This document shows, one piece after another, positions 35,003 through 47,900 of a DNA stretch of 64,000 nucleotides. Made by a program: the position numbers and the translations under genes. The notes beneath the pieces are model-generated. The model made no database searches. It had not been told where the DNA came from and worked only from the letters and a program-made list of their open reading frames with translations. The stretch lies in NCBI GenBank assembly GCA_905220665.1, contig CAJNAR010000144.1:496001-560000 (forward strand). Direction: 5' to 3'. Position 1 is the stretch's first letter. Each line of letters starts with the position of its first letter. This DNA is from Albugo candida. Taxonomy: Eukaryota; Oomycota; Peronosporomycetes; Albuginales; Albuginaceae.

Positions 35003-35096
35003 TGAATCGAATATGTACCAATTTAGAGGCACAAGTCGAGCAGCTGAGCCCAATTACGGGTACAGCGACCACTGTTATTTTGTCCAATCATTGCGT
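35003..35096. promoter_or_regulatory. 94-bp bidirectional promoter (URB1 / M3 oligopeptidase)
   Basis: The two ATGs point away from each other and are only 94 bp apart. The fragment must hold both core promoters and both leaders, unless translation of the peptidase starts at the earlier in-frame ATG at 35,012, which would shrink it further. No clear Inr element is seen. Confidence 0.6.
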
Positions 35097-37530
35097 ATGC
35101 TGCGTCAATTTGGTCATTGGATCCAGCAAAATCGATCGCTTACTCGATTCCAAGCACCTTCACTGATTCCCAGCACCATCTCACGCAAAATGAGTCAAAA
35201 TGCAATCAATACATTTCTGCAAAAACGCACATTGCCACCGTTTAGGCGTATCGAAATATCTCATTTGGAAAAAGCACTCAATAATGTGGTACACAAAGCA
35301 CGGGAAGACCTCAAAGCTTTAGAGACCCAACTGGATCATAAACTCACAAACAATTGCGCCATTGAATGGAAGGACGTTGTGGATCCCCTTGAGCTACAGA
35401 GTGATGCTTTGGACCGCTTATGGGGACTTGTTGGGCACTTGATGAGCGTCAAGAACAATGACGAAATACGCAATGTCCATGATCAGTTCCAAGGACCTGT
35501 GACTGAAACAATAACGTCAATGTCACAGAGTCGTCAGCTGTATAAATCTTTTTTGGAGCTCTCAAAAAGTGCCTCGGCGTCGAAAATGGATCCGGGGCAC
35601 GCGGTATGCTCGCTTTTGATAAGCTTATTTAGCTCTTAATACTCTTATGTAGCGGCTGATTGAGCTTTCGATTCGGGATGCGAAATTTGGCGGTGTTGGA
35701 TTGGAAGGAGAGTTGCAGGAGGAATTCAATCAGCTCAAATTACAAAGTACCAAATTGGTGGGAGCACTTTTTGGAGCTGGTTTTGGATTGGGTTTTTACT
35801 GCTTTTCTGTATAGAGCACCAAATTTTCAACTAATGTTTTGGATGCAACAAAAGCGTACGCGTTAACACTTACGACTGCTGCCGAGGTAGAAGGTCTTTC
35901 ACCTTCATTGCTTGAGATGTTTGCCGAGGTATGAATTCCTGCACAATCAGACAATGTGTGCTCAATCGAAACGATGAGTAGAGCGCTCGTAAGGCCGGAA
36001 TGGAAAATGCCACAGCAGCAAAGGGACCCTGGAGAGTTACTCTGGATCCGCCATCCTACACGCAGTTTATGAAAAACGCATCGAATCGCTCCTCACGCGA
36101 AACACTACAACGTGCGTATGCATCCCGAGCGAGTCAGTCGCCATACGACAATCAGAACATCATCAATGACCTCCTGACAATCCGAGACAGAATGGCCAAG
36201 TTACTGGGATATTCAACCTATGCAGAGCTCAGTATCGCGAAAAAAATGGCGCCGAGTGTGGAACAAGTCGAGAAAATGCATCAAGATCTTCGTGAAAGAT
36301 GTCTACCAGTTGCACGCAAAGAATTTCAAGAACTCAAAGAATTTGCCCGCAAACGTGGTCAGCAAGAGCCGATGGCATCCTGGGATGTTGCATACTGGAC
36401 AGAACAACATAAATCTGCTCTTTATCAATTCAACGATGAGGAGATTAAGCCATATTTCCCACTGGAAAATGTACTGAAAGGGTTTTTCGAACTGACATCC
36501 AACCTCTATGGCGTCTCCATCAAAGCTGCTGATGGAGAATCAGAGACCTGGCATGATGATGTTCGATTCTTCCATGTGTATGACAAAAGTACCGACAGCC
36601 ATATCGCAAGTTTCTTCCTTGATCCGTACTCGAGGCCGGCCGAGAAGAACGGCGGGGCATGGATGAATGTATGCGTCAACCGAAGTAAACTTTTGAGCGA
36701 AATTTCGAACGGGAATGGAGCACACGTTCCTGTGGCCTATTTGATTTGCAATCAATCTCCACCAATAAACAACCAACCGAGCTTGATGACATTCCGTGAA
36801 GTCGAGACCCTCTTCCACGAATTCGGCCACGGGCTACAGCATATGCTGACCACAGTCGATTACAGCAGTATCGCTGGTATCAACGGAATCGAATGGGATG
36901 CTGTTGAGTTACCATCTCAAATGATGGAGAACTTTTGTTACGATCACGATACACTGGCATCCGTCAGTGGTCATTATGAAACTGGAAAACCACTTCCTGC
37001 AAATCTCTTTGAGAAAATATGTGCCGCACGGTATCATATGGCAGCAACAATGATGCTGGTACAGCTTTCATATGGCGCATTGGATGTGTATTTGCATCAT
37101 CACAAGACAGAGGGGATACAAGAAATCTTTGAGGCTCAACATCGCATTTTCAAAGAGTTTTGTGTGACACCTCTTCTTGAGAATAATCGATTCTTATGCT
37201 CTTTCAGTCATATTTTTGCCGGAGGATACGCTGCGGGTTACTACAGGTGCGAAATGTATGCGTCTACTGGTTGATCGCGCGTGACGCGATGTTATTTGTA
37301 GTTATAAATGGGCAGAAGTTCTCAGTTGTGATGCGTATGAGGCATTCCATGAAGCAAAGCAATTGGATGATGAGGATGCCATTAGGAACGTTGGAAGACA
37401 ATTCCGCGACACGATCTTGAGTCTAGGCGGAGGTTGTCATCCGATGAAGGCGTTTACGCTATTCCGTGGACGAAATCCATCTATCGAGCCTCTATTACGT
37501 CAATACGGTTTGACGAAATCGATAGAGTGA
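35097..37530 (+). CDS. M3 family oligopeptidase (oligopeptidase A / organellar type)
   Basis: Proposed exons 35,097-35,603, 35,653-35,757, 35,815-35,928, 35,994-37,246 and 37,302-37,530, with four introns of 49-65 nt, giving 735 residues. The zinc-binding HEFGH is at residues 517-521, and downstream the family's GGYAAGYY region is intact. The N-terminus ([19 protein letters not shown]..) is basic and amphipathic, suggesting mitochondrial import. Exon joins restore M3 family order: [40 protein letters not shown]. Family role: thimet/OpdA-like metallopeptidases that degrade short peptides, including cleaved presequences in organelles. An alternative upstream ATG exists at 35,012. Confidence 0.85.
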
Positions 37531-37631
37531 AATGAGATGTAAAGCTCTCAAAGAGAAATGCATCGTATAAATTTTCATAGTTTTTATAGCTCTTGACACA
37601 TAATGCGGTACTACTTATTCGACGAAGAAAA

Positions 37632-38741
37632 ATGAGCTACGCGTCTGTAACGCGCTCCAAATACGCGCAGTCTTCCTCTCACACTAGTCGCCGTATACCT
37701 CTGTCAACGCTTTTAGATGAAAGCAAAGCGTCGCATAGTTTTGCAGGAAATGCAGCGAAGGATACAAAAAGCAATACTAAAAAATGGCATTATTTAAGAA
37801 AAACGAGTCAGAAAAAAAGACGACAATTGCGCGCTTCTAGCGACGAATCGAGTGTGACGTCCATTGTAGATGACGCTTTTTTATGGGATAGCGTTTTGGA
37901 GTATTTGAATTGTGAAGAGATCGAAATAGCTCTTTATGTGAGCAAAGAATGGAGTCGTTTAGTTCGAGATCGCGGTGCTTTTTTGATAGTGAAAATGTAT
38001 GAGAGAAAATGGAGGTGTGCTGGCTCTTCGTTGGAGCGAATGTATCGAAATCTACCTTACCATCGCGTACGATACCTTTGCCAGCGGCCAGAAGAGCTTT
38101 ACACCCAGCATGTGACCACATTTTGTCGGAGGAATATACTAGAAAATGGAATCGTGGGATTTGTAAATGATTCGATGTTGCGAAGCTTCTCAAGGGGAGC
38201 TATTGGTGCAGTCTATGCACGTAAGAAAATGAGTATATTGTCTTGTGCGAAAGCACTCGAAAGGAAAATGTGCTACTTTGAGGTCACATTTCGCGGAAGC
38301 GGAAGCATCGGATTTGTTCGATTCGACGATAATGACTTTGATATTTCCAAAGAATTTGGCACAGAAGAACACATTGGGTGGAAAAGTGTCTCGTACGGGT
38401 ACCATGGAAATGATGGAGACTTTGTGTACAATGAAGGAGATGCACCTTACGGAGGAGAATGGAAGCCTTTTGGGCCATCATGGGGCGCTCATGATGCTCA
38501 GGTTGACTTTAAGAGTGATACAGTCGGATGTGGCCTCGATTACGACACTCTACAGATTTTTTACACTCTGAATGGGCAATTCATTGGATTTGCTCCGATT
38601 CGTGTTGTATCGGGATTTTATGCCTGTGCATTCTCTTTGAACACATTTGGGGACTCTGCTCTACTGAATGGTGGAAGAGCACCATTTTCATTCGATATTG
38701 AAAATTTCTGTATGAAGCAAAGTCGAATCGATTGCGTATAG
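37632..38741 (+). CDS. F-box-like and SPRY domain protein
   Basis: Single exon, 369 residues from the ATG at 37,632 (MSYASVTRS); the upstream open frame begins with TTG and is discarded. After a basic, serine-rich N-terminus there is an F-box-like stretch around residues 80-115 (FLWDSVLEYLNCEEI..YVSKEWSRLV). A SPRY domain follows, about residues 215-350: YFEVTFRGSGSIGFVRF, IGWKSVSYGYHGNDG, DTVGCGLDYDTLQIFYTLNG. Known F-box/SPRY proteins act as substrate receptors of SCF-type ubiquitin ligases; whether this one binds Skp1 is not shown. Only about 100 bp follow the peptidase stop and about 50 bp precede the convergent Arf-GEF. Confidence 0.75.
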   Translation: MSYASVTRSKYAQSSSHTSRRIPLSTLLDESKASHSFAGNAAKDTKSNTKKWHYLRKTSQKKRRQLRASSDESSVTSIVDDAFLWDSVLEYLNCEEIEIALYVSKEWSRLVRDRGAFLIVKMYERKWRCAGSSLERMYRNLPYHRVRYLCQRPEELYTQHVTTFCRRNILENGIVGFVNDSMLRSFSRGAIGAVYARKKMSILSCAKALERKMCYFEVTFRGSGSIGFVRFDDNDFDISKEFGTEEHIGWKSVSYGYHGNDGDFVYNEGDAPYGGEWKPFGPSWGAHDAQVDFKSDTVGCGLDYDTLQIFYTLNGQFIGFAPIRVVSGFYACAFSLNTFGDSALLNGGRAPFSFDIENFCMKQSRIDCV

Positions 38742-38792
38742 GATGATGAGATATTGAGAAAGAGTCTGTTACACTTTATGACAAATTTGCAT

Positions 38793-41700
38793 CTAGTGGT
38801 CCATCGTTTTCAAAGGTTCTTCAAAGTCTTGCAAGAGAAAGTTTTGTTGTCTGTTCCCCTTTCTGGTCAAATTGTCATCGCAGAACGTGTTCTTGCTTGT
38901 CACATTCAGATTCGAGAAGGAGATTGGCGACACCAAAGGCTGACTAAAGCTATCGTGAGATGCGTACGTTCGTGGATCTTCTGGATCGGAAATTGAAAGG
39001 TCCAAATGATCGCTCGGTTCCGCTGACTTTTGGACACTTCGACTGGTTTTACTCGCTAATTTGGCGATTGCGTGTTCGATAAGCCGCATCCACTCTGATT
39101 TCACAGATGCGTTCTCCGCATGTACGATAAAGGACTTGACGGGATTGATCACATGAAACGCATTTTTGCACAACGCAGAATCTGGGATGTCGCAAATACG
39201 AGTAAGCTTCAATCGAAGTGAGTTGTGTGGATTCCAAGTTCCTGAGATGCTTTTGTCGGCGTACAGCAACTGATCATTGAAGAGGAAAAAGCGATACGTT
39301 TGATGTCTCTGTCTTGATCGACATCGCTTGATGAGATCACCTTCAAACAGAAATTGGGTCGAGTCTTTCAGATAAAAATTACTTCGATTGATTCGTTTGT
39401 AAAGCGATTTCAGCAGTTCGAATTTTTGTCGTCTCTGAATGGAATCCTTCAGCCTATTGACGAGAATATGTAAATCTCCCATGACTCTCCATGGATCGTT
39501 GTCCAACGCGGCAGACTCGATACCCGACATCCACAGCTTTGATTGTTTGATCAAGTCTTCGCGGGATGGACTGATTTCATTACCTTCCATGCCAAAAAGT
39601 CCTCGGGAGCGTGTTTCGGACCCAGGACTCAGCGACATTTGCAACTTGGACAAAATATTACAGAAAGCTTGACGCTCGATATCCATGCCTAAAAACAGGC
39701 AACTGGAGATGCTAAATCGTAGTAAATCCAAACACTGCATAATCATGGATAAATCGGATTGCTTATCACTCAGGATGGACGTGGAGAGAGCCAAAAAGTA
39801 GAACCAAACTCGCTCAAACAGAATCTTGATCAGATCTGGGCTGATTGAAGTATCGATACCAGCAAAGTTGAATGTGTAAAAGGTTCGAGACAGATCTTTC
39901 ATAAGCTCTTCAGATTGAGCCACACCTCGAGCGAGCATCGAACGGAATTTCTCTGTATTGAGGTCGACCATAGACATCACGTCTCGGGGCTTTGGTGAAT
40001 TTGTCAACACGATACGACTTTCAATGATTTTGATCGGCTGATGGAGAATTTCGTCGTAAATCTCTTCCAGAAATCGTCGCGGGAAATCTCTCCCATTATC
40101 AATTCCCCGATTGTTCTTAATAAACTGAACTTTGGACATTTTGTTCTTCTTCACCTGAGGATTATGAAGGTCTGTGTTGAGCATGATGATGGAATACGAA
40201 AGGATCATTGCAGTGTCCGCTGACGAAAAGTACCCAGATGAGTCCTGAAAATAGCTTTGTGCAAACGCGTCCACCATTCGCTCAATCTTTTGGGCTTCGC
40301 CTGGTAAGCGGAATCCTCCATTCGTCAAGAAATGGCGCAAGGACTCGACCAGCGTCATGCCTTCGAAGGACATGGCTCGGACGTACGTCAATCGTATTTG
40401 AACCTTTAGATCTTCATCCCCTTCGCCGAGGTAATCGCCAATATCTGCTTCATCGAAAAAGTCATGATAGATTCGAAGAAAAGATGAAATTTCTTTCGGG
40501 GTTTCTTCGAGGAAATTCATCGCACACAGGTACCCGATCGCTTTGCAAAGGCCTTTAGTCGAAGCAATTTCCATCGCTCGTTTGAGCGTTTGCTGATTCT
40601 TTTTCTGAATCTCATTCTGCATGCGTATGGAAGCTGATGGTTTGAGCCCACGAGAACCTCTCATTCGGACGTCTGGAATTTCATCGCTAACTCTATCAGC
40701 AGAAGAAACTCGATCGATTTTGCTGATGTCATTTGGTTCTTGAAGTGGTCGGGTCTCACCAGAACCGTCTTCATTCCCTTCATCTGGCTCCCATCCTCCC
40801 TTCACAATGGAAAGATGTCGCGTCCTTGCGTCTCGGCTGATGAGATGTGCATGGCCACTGATATCCATTACGCTTCTGGCTATGGCTGAGATGGTTTCCA
40901 TCGCTTGGAGTTGCAACTTGAGAGCGGTATTGACTCCTTCATTCTCTGCCAACGCACTCTGAGAGCTGTTCCCTTCAGCGATGCTGCACAACACTGCACA
41001 ACAATGTTCAAAAATTTTCCATTGCTGCACAAATTGGCGATTCATATCAAAGTTTGCGAAAAGCTCGACAACATTATGAGGCAATTGGAACAAAGGTACC
41101 AATCCATGCATGATTTCCATCTGATAGCTCCACGCAAGCGAGCTTCCGCTTCGCAAAATACGCAAAAGCATGTTTTCAAAAAGAAGCGCAAGCTCGATTT
41201 TCAAATGTCGACGATAATGCGTCCAAAGCGTCGAAATGAGCGTGAAATTCGCCCGAAATACGTCCGGAGACGGTACCAAGCAAATGGAATTAATTGCTGA
41301 AAAAACAACTCGACGGACCAAATGTCCAAATAAACGATCGTCTCTCGTACGTGCTCCTGCTGCGAGAAGAGCTACGTTCAGTGATCTCAGTGATGAAATG
41401 CACGCATTCTGTTCGCGTTCGGATGCGGAATGCTGTTCGCCAAAGCTGTGGTTGGCATTTATTGGAACTGGTGATGTGATTGTCGATCCGGTGCTTGGAT
41501 GGCTGCTCGAAAAGGAGACTCCATTTCCAGCAAGCAGTCCTTTTCGATTGACACTTTTGCAGAGTGTGACAATCAAGTGGAATGCATTGATTTCAGCCTG
41601 CAAATCGCCTGAGAGCATATTCCCAAAGAAAACGAATAGAATGGACGTACGATTGAATGCTCGCTGTTCTTCATTACACTGCAGAGATCGTCACAAAATC

Positions 41701-43761
41701 GAGAAGAATTGATCGTTCCATGACTCTAAAATATCAGATTGAGAGAAAACGACAGCATGTAGCCAATGGAAGACTACCTTAAATACAACGAAAAACCGCT
41801 CCATCTTCTTGGCATTCTCGATTCCTTCGACTATATCGTCGATGCACGTGAGCGTGATATCTCGCATTGACTCTGAAAAGCTTTGGCTCAACACATGCAC
41901 TGGAAGACTTTTCTCAATGTATTGGACACAATGCTTTTGCTCAAGCCGATTCATGATCTTATAAACGAGTTCATCGTCAATTGCTTTGATAAGAGACATA
42001 TCGAATTCCCCGACGCAAGTCAGCGTCGTCAAGAGTGAGTGAAGAATGGGAGCACTTATTCCATCCGGGCTTTTGCGAACAATCTAACGACACATCTTAA
42101 AACGAAAGCCTCCTCGCCTGCGTGATGTACAAACCTTTCGGAAGAATGGTAGAACGATCGCAAATCTAGATGTGACTCCTTGCAAACACAAGGATGAGAT
42201 GGCTGCAGCGATAGATTCCAAGTGAGGGTTTTGTTGTAAAGGTCCATCTTGATCGAAAACACCAGCATCAAGGCAGGAAGAGACAGCTTCGACGGCTGCT
42301 TCTGCGAGATTCCCATTCCTCCAATAGCAAGCGATGATCAAAGGGTACATATATCTGTCCACAGAAGGATCTACATCGGCGTTATTCGATGCTTGGATAC
42401 CCACTAGACAAGCAGAAGGTACCGAAATCGGATGACATTTCTGAGCGAGAATGCGTATCAAGTCTCATCGATCTTGGCTCTTTGACAGGGGACGCAATCT
42501 GTTCAAAATACTCGTGTGCAGAGGACTGTATCCCCAAAGAGTGCAGCCAGGCTTCGCGATATCGCACAAGATTTTGAAACTAAAAGAGTATCAGTGCGGA
42601 AAGAAGAATCAATTGAGGCTGTACCCTTTTCCTGTAGCACAAAACGACTTCCGTTCCACCAGAATTCATATTCAGATCTGCGCTGTGTCCATCTGGAGTC
42701 TTGTCTACGATGAGATATCTTCCATCGAATGCGTCAATTCAAACACTTTTTTTTCATTAGAAAAGGTACCCGTAAGGAATTTTGTCTCCTTTCTTCGGGA
42801 AGAGGATTTTGATGTCAGTGATAGATGTGGTCCAAGATCTCTTCACATACAAATAAACTTTCTCTCCATTCGTTCCCTAAAGCAACATCTCAATCAGATT
42901 GTGATATATATGGTGGCAGTATGGAGCTCACAGTATTGAGGTTTAAAGGAATAGCTCGTCTCTGAACCAATTCGTAGTCTGTCGGAGCATATTCGCCGCG
43001 TTCTGGATAGGTGACTAACACTTCGGATATCGGAGCTTTCTCTGAATCCAGTTCTCTACTCACACAGAGATATGCAAATAGACCGCGACCGCCTCGATTC
43101 AAGTCTGCTCGTAATCCTGAAGGCGTGCGTTCGATCTTGGTGTATCCCTCAGGAACGCTGTCTCCACTGAAAATGACCGTGATGTTCCTGATCGAGCTCT
43201 GATCTTCGGTTGCCAAATACTGCATCCAGAGCGGGATCGCATCGTCTCTAAACTTACTTTAAAGCTCTCGTAAGCAGGCACACGATACTAGTATTCAACA
43301 TACTGTCCTGATTTCTCTTTTTCCAATAGACCCGGCATCAATGAACGCAATTTTTCGTGTGGGCTTTTTGCGGATGTGGTTTCGGAACTCTGTGGCTTTT
43401 GTGGGGACAATAAACAGCTTTCTGGGCGAAATTTTGGAGAACTGAGAGGTAAGTCTCGTCGCTTCTCACCGTTGATGGCGAGCTCCGATGATGCAAAAGG
43501 TTCTTTGTCGATACAATCGTCTTCGAGCGCTTTTGTGAGGGAAATCAGGCAAATATCGCGTACGAATACAAAAGCCTTTTGATCGGTTGCAGCTTCTTGC
43601 AAAACGGTCTCTAACGCACTTTTCAGGACTTGGTCCTGCGGCTTTTGTGCCATTTCGTCGTCGATCTTCTTGACTGCAATCTCTTTATGAATTGATTTCT
43701 TGTCTTCTTTGGGAGCACTGTCGGACGTGGCTGTATGTTCCTTTTCGCTGTCATTCTGCAT
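38793..43761 (-). CDS. MABP-Sec7-PH large Arf-GEF (BIG/GBF-like)
   Basis: Eight proposed exons: 43,304-43,761, 42,932-43,247, 42,770-42,876, 42,625-42,718, 42,401-42,579, 42,135-42,354, 41,778-42,083, 38,793-41,678. All phases close, giving 1,521 residues. Residues about 160-325 form a MABP beta-prism: three repeats of the ADLN type (TPSGLRADLNRGG, LNLNTGTNGEKVYLYVKR, TPDGHSADLNMNSGG..VVLCYRK). Helical DCB/HUS regions follow, with ANFD near 767. The Sec7 domain is about 922-1,107, with FRLPGEAQKI and the catalytic Glu at 1,021. A PH domain lies about 1,335-1,436. It is predicted to activate Arf GTPases on Golgi/endosomal membranes, with MABP and PH aiding membrane binding. The fusion is discussed in the findings. 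Confidence 0.8.
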
Positions 43762-44984
43762 TGCTAATATTCCTCCAGGAAGTGAAATTCTCTGATAAAG
43801 AGCTTCAGAAATGGGTTTTTGGCTCTTAAACCGTTACAATCATTCGAGTCGTTCGAATGTGTCGCAGCAATCACACAATTTGAGTTCAAATGCAAAGTGT
43901 CAATGACGCACTTTCGAAGAAAAGTATACAGAGGTGTCATTCAGATTAAGTACTTGGAGTCAATGGAAGGATTAAGTAGTTGATTTTTATGCGTATACCA
44001 GAACACAGCGAGCACATTTGCCATATATTACTGAGATAACAATTGTTATGAGCAAAAAAGTACAAGTTTTGATAAACAAAGTAAGCCGCAATTGTCCTGA
44101 GCTTGATTTCATTCTGCTTTTATAAAGACTCATTTTGTCAATGGTCATTTCATAGAGTTCCTTGGATGATATTGTTCAAGTCACTCAAATTCATCGTTGA
44201 ATGCCACCTCTACTTCACTGTACCAATTCCACTCTCCGGCTGAAGCTTTGATAAGATTTAGTTATATAATTAAAAAGCCAGCAATGTAGTAAACATTTGA
44301 ATGGGTGCTCAAGTTATGAGCAACACTCTGATTGCTACCTTGTGTCTTTGACTGCCGACTTTAATATTCAATGCGAGAGTTGTTTCTTGTCTGTTTGCTC
44401 GACTGAACCTATTACAAGATACAATACACATCTCTGTATATACAGCTGACGCACCTCAGTACAGCTGTCTAAACCTCGGAATGCAGCTGTTATTTTACCA
44501 TGAAGAGTCACTGGTTATGTAACACTTTCTTGAAGTAAGATTTTGTTTTGCTACTAATAGACTCAAAGAATGAAAGCAATGCACGCCTTTTATTAAGATT
44601 CCATCATCTCAAAGCTTTATTTGTCTATTTATTCTGCTAGTAAAAGATTTGGATCGTCACATAAACGATTTGCGTTCGTCCTTCTCAGCATCCACAATTT
44701 TTGCGACGACATTAGCCTGCATTGTGATGTAGTGTCAGCACGCATTTCGAAATACTACGCTATAACGAGAGACCAAGTTATGCGGCTATAAGATTTCGCT
44801 GCCAATGCAATCGAGTTTCAAAGCACACATTTTCGCTTGTATTTGCGCGAATTCAACGAATTGTAGCCAATTCAATCAAACAATTCAACAATCGAGAACA
44901 TCCCTTGATAAGTGATATGTTACAACCATTCTGATCACGTTAAATCCATATTCACGAGATCTTTTCATCATTTTCCATTTTCTT
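43762..44984. other. Long divergent intergenic region
   Basis: 1.2 kb between the Arf-GEF (-) and the trehalose synthase (+), the longest gap in the gene-dense part apart from that near 61,000. No open frame of note, no repeat homology to the left array and no recognisable RNA gene. Confidence 0.5.
44968..44984 (+). promoter_or_regulatory. Probable Inr+FPR promoter of the trehalose synthase gene
   Basis: TCATTTTCCATTTTCTT directly abuts the ATG at 44,985 and fits the oomycete initiator/FPR consensus. If used, the leader would be only about 15 nt. Another TCATCATTTTCC overlap starts at 44,965. Confidence 0.55.
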
Positions 44985-47900
44985 ATGGCGGGCGCACTTG
45001 TCGAGAATCCAATCGATGCTTTTGCGGTCAAGTCGACACAGCAACGTAAGGTAGATCGTTGCGTTTCAAAAGACGAAGAAGTCTCGCTCCTTCGTGAACT
45101 CTCGGCGCTCTATGCTCGCTTGAATCAAGTACGAGAAAAACGAGCCAAAGTTGAACAGGAAACATATCACTCAACTTCCGGTGGAACTGGGTCACGAAGA
45201 AAGAGAAGGATTCTACTGGTCACGCGCAGTCTTCCGTTCAAACTGATATCTGAAGATGCGCAATCACAATGGCGAGCTGAATTCCCAGAGAACATCACAG
45301 TGGACGGCGCTACCGAAACTTACATGTGTCTTCACGAGAACTATAATTGTATTTGGATTGGATCAGTACACGGGGAAATTGAACCATCCGAGCAGAACAC
45401 CTTGAGAGAGCAATTATTACAAGATCGTCAATATTATCCAGTCTTTCTAGACTCGAAAAAAGAACGTATGTTTTACCACGGATTTTGCAAAACAGTCATG
45501 TGGCCAATCTTGCACTCGATACCTCCATCTGATGAAGATCATCTTCAGCATCACGAGGAATCTGGGATGGCAATGGATTGCTACGCAACTAATCTTACTT
45601 CCTCTAATAGTGGACCCCAATCAACTACTGCAAATAAAAATACACCGACAAAATCTGTCAAAGGAAGCAATGGAAACAGTAATAGTACTGATGATGGAAG
45701 TTGGATTGGGGAAAGGAGCAGCCTGGAGAAGATGTGGCAAGCCTTTGTGGCAGTCAATCAGGCTTTTGCGGATGCTGTTCAACAAGTCTATGAGGAAGGG
45801 GACCTGATCTGGATTCAAGGCTATCATCTGGCTTTGCTTCCACAAATGATCCGCAATCTCTTCCCCAACGAAAATGTGAATATTGGGATGTTTTTGCACA
45901 CACCATTCCCTTCCTCTGAGTTGTATCGGATCATGAATAATAGAGAAGAAATCTTGACGGGGATACTTGAAGCAAATCTGATTGGATTTCAAACGTACGA
46001 GTATGCTCGTCATTTTCAAAGTTCCGCTGTTCGCTTACTCGGACTAGAAAGCTCACACAAGGGCGTCAACTACAACGGTCACTTCGCGAGAGTTACTATC
46101 TGCCCCGTTGGAATCGATGCGGAGAAGTATATTACGCTGGTACAATCTGATGCAGTACAAGAGCAACTCAAACTTGCACAAGCTCGCTTTGCGGGAAAGA
46201 AAATCATTTTAGGTGTCGATCAGCTGGACGTATCGAAAGGGCTCGTTCACAAATTATTGGCTATCGAAGAAATGTTTACGTTACGCCCCGAACTAGCAAA
46301 AGAAGTCGTCTTCTTGCAGATTGTGACTGGAAGTAATTCTTCTGTTGAATCCGCGATGCTTTTGGGAGCTCAGGTGGAAGCGTTGGTTTCTCGAATCAAC
46401 AGCAAGTTGCAAGATGTCGGTGCGGAAGGTCCTGTACAATACTTGAATCAGGAGATTTCTGTTGAGATGCTTGTAGCTTTGTACTGCATGGCGAATACGC
46501 TTGTTGTTACACCTTTGCGTGATGGAATGAACACGGTACCATTTGTATACGTGGCATGTCGGGAAGGGTACGGGCGCCATGCCCGTGTGGTACTTAGTGA
46601 GTTTGCCGGGTGTGCTCAATCACTAAGTGGGGCGATCTTTGTGAATCCGTGGAACACAGAGGAATTACATGATGCTCTCCTCCTGTCTTTGCAAGAGAAC
46701 GATGAGGTCATGCGAGCTCATCAGAACATGTACTCTTACATCAGCACATTCACATCGCGCCACTGGGCTGACAACTATCTCGAACAACTACGTGAATGCT
46801 ATGAAGAAAATGCATTGGCAGTATCTGGTCGCGAACTGAGCCGTCGTGATATGACTTCAGCCTACTTGCGCTCGCATAGACGACTAATTTTTATCAATTA
46901 TGAAGGTGTCTTGGCATCGGAAGCATCGATTCCCGAACTCGCATATCCACCTCAAGAACTGATTTGGCAACTGTCGATGTTAACGTCGGATAAACGCAAT
47001 ACTGTGGTACTCGTGACTTCAAGAAGCATTGCCGTTTGTGAGCAGTGGTTCTCCACGTTGTCTGATAAGCTCGTGCTGGCTGCAGAACATGGTATCTACA
47101 TCAAGTGGTGTGGAAAAAACGAGGTTTGGCATTGCATGGTTCCAAATATGGACATGTCCTGGTGGGAAGACGTACTTCCATTGCTGGACTACTATACAGA
47201 ACGAACTCCAGGCGCGTACATTGAACGTAAGGACAGCTCCGTAACTTGGCATTATCGAGACTGTGATCTGGACCATGGACTCTGGCAAGCAAGCGAGTTA
47301 TTGGTCTCTTTGCGCGAGATCACTAGGGCATTACCAGTTTCAGTAGTGCCGGGCAATCGATGTCTTGAATTACGACCGCAAAAAGTTAGCAAGGCTTCTT
47401 TGTTCGAGCGGATTTGGGACTTTATGAATCACGCAGCTCATCATCCTGAAGAAAATATAGCTCGCACCGATTATTTTGGTGAAGCAGTTGCATCCGGCAC
47501 GCCGGTCTTGAGCAGGCCTATCCCACGAAATTCTTCATTCCCTACTACTGATTCTTTTAGCGAAAGTGTCGAAGATATGTCTCGAGTCGAACGTGAAGTG
47601 AAAGAACACAATCGGAATAGCAGCCGCAATCGTCAGGAGCCTGTGGATTTTGTTTTAGTCATCGCTTCTGGAGAAGATCGAATGGATGAAGATCTATTTG
47701 CAGTTCTTGTCCCACCACCGATTGACTTGGAAGCATATTGCAAGCAATTGGAAATTGAAGAAATGGACAATTCAAAAGGAGACGTGCACGCGTACACCAC
47801 TGCCGATTTGACAGATATCGCAAAGAGCGGATCGAGAAATCGCGTCCAACATCTTGAAGCATCAGGCTGTGATGCAGCTGGTCAAACGCGATACGTGGAT

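Noticed and set aside
34281..35096. Long plus-strand frame leading into the M3 peptidase
   Set aside because: It overlaps the URB1 5' coding region in antisense; only the part from 35,097 (or 35,012) matches the peptidase and makes a sensible N-terminus.
42056..42117. Alternative exon of the Arf-GEF reading ..FVLRCVVRLFAKARME
   Set aside because: It looks helical but ends in a stop and cannot be joined in frame to the next exon. The intron 42,084-42,134 gives clean phases and a continuous DCB-like sequence.
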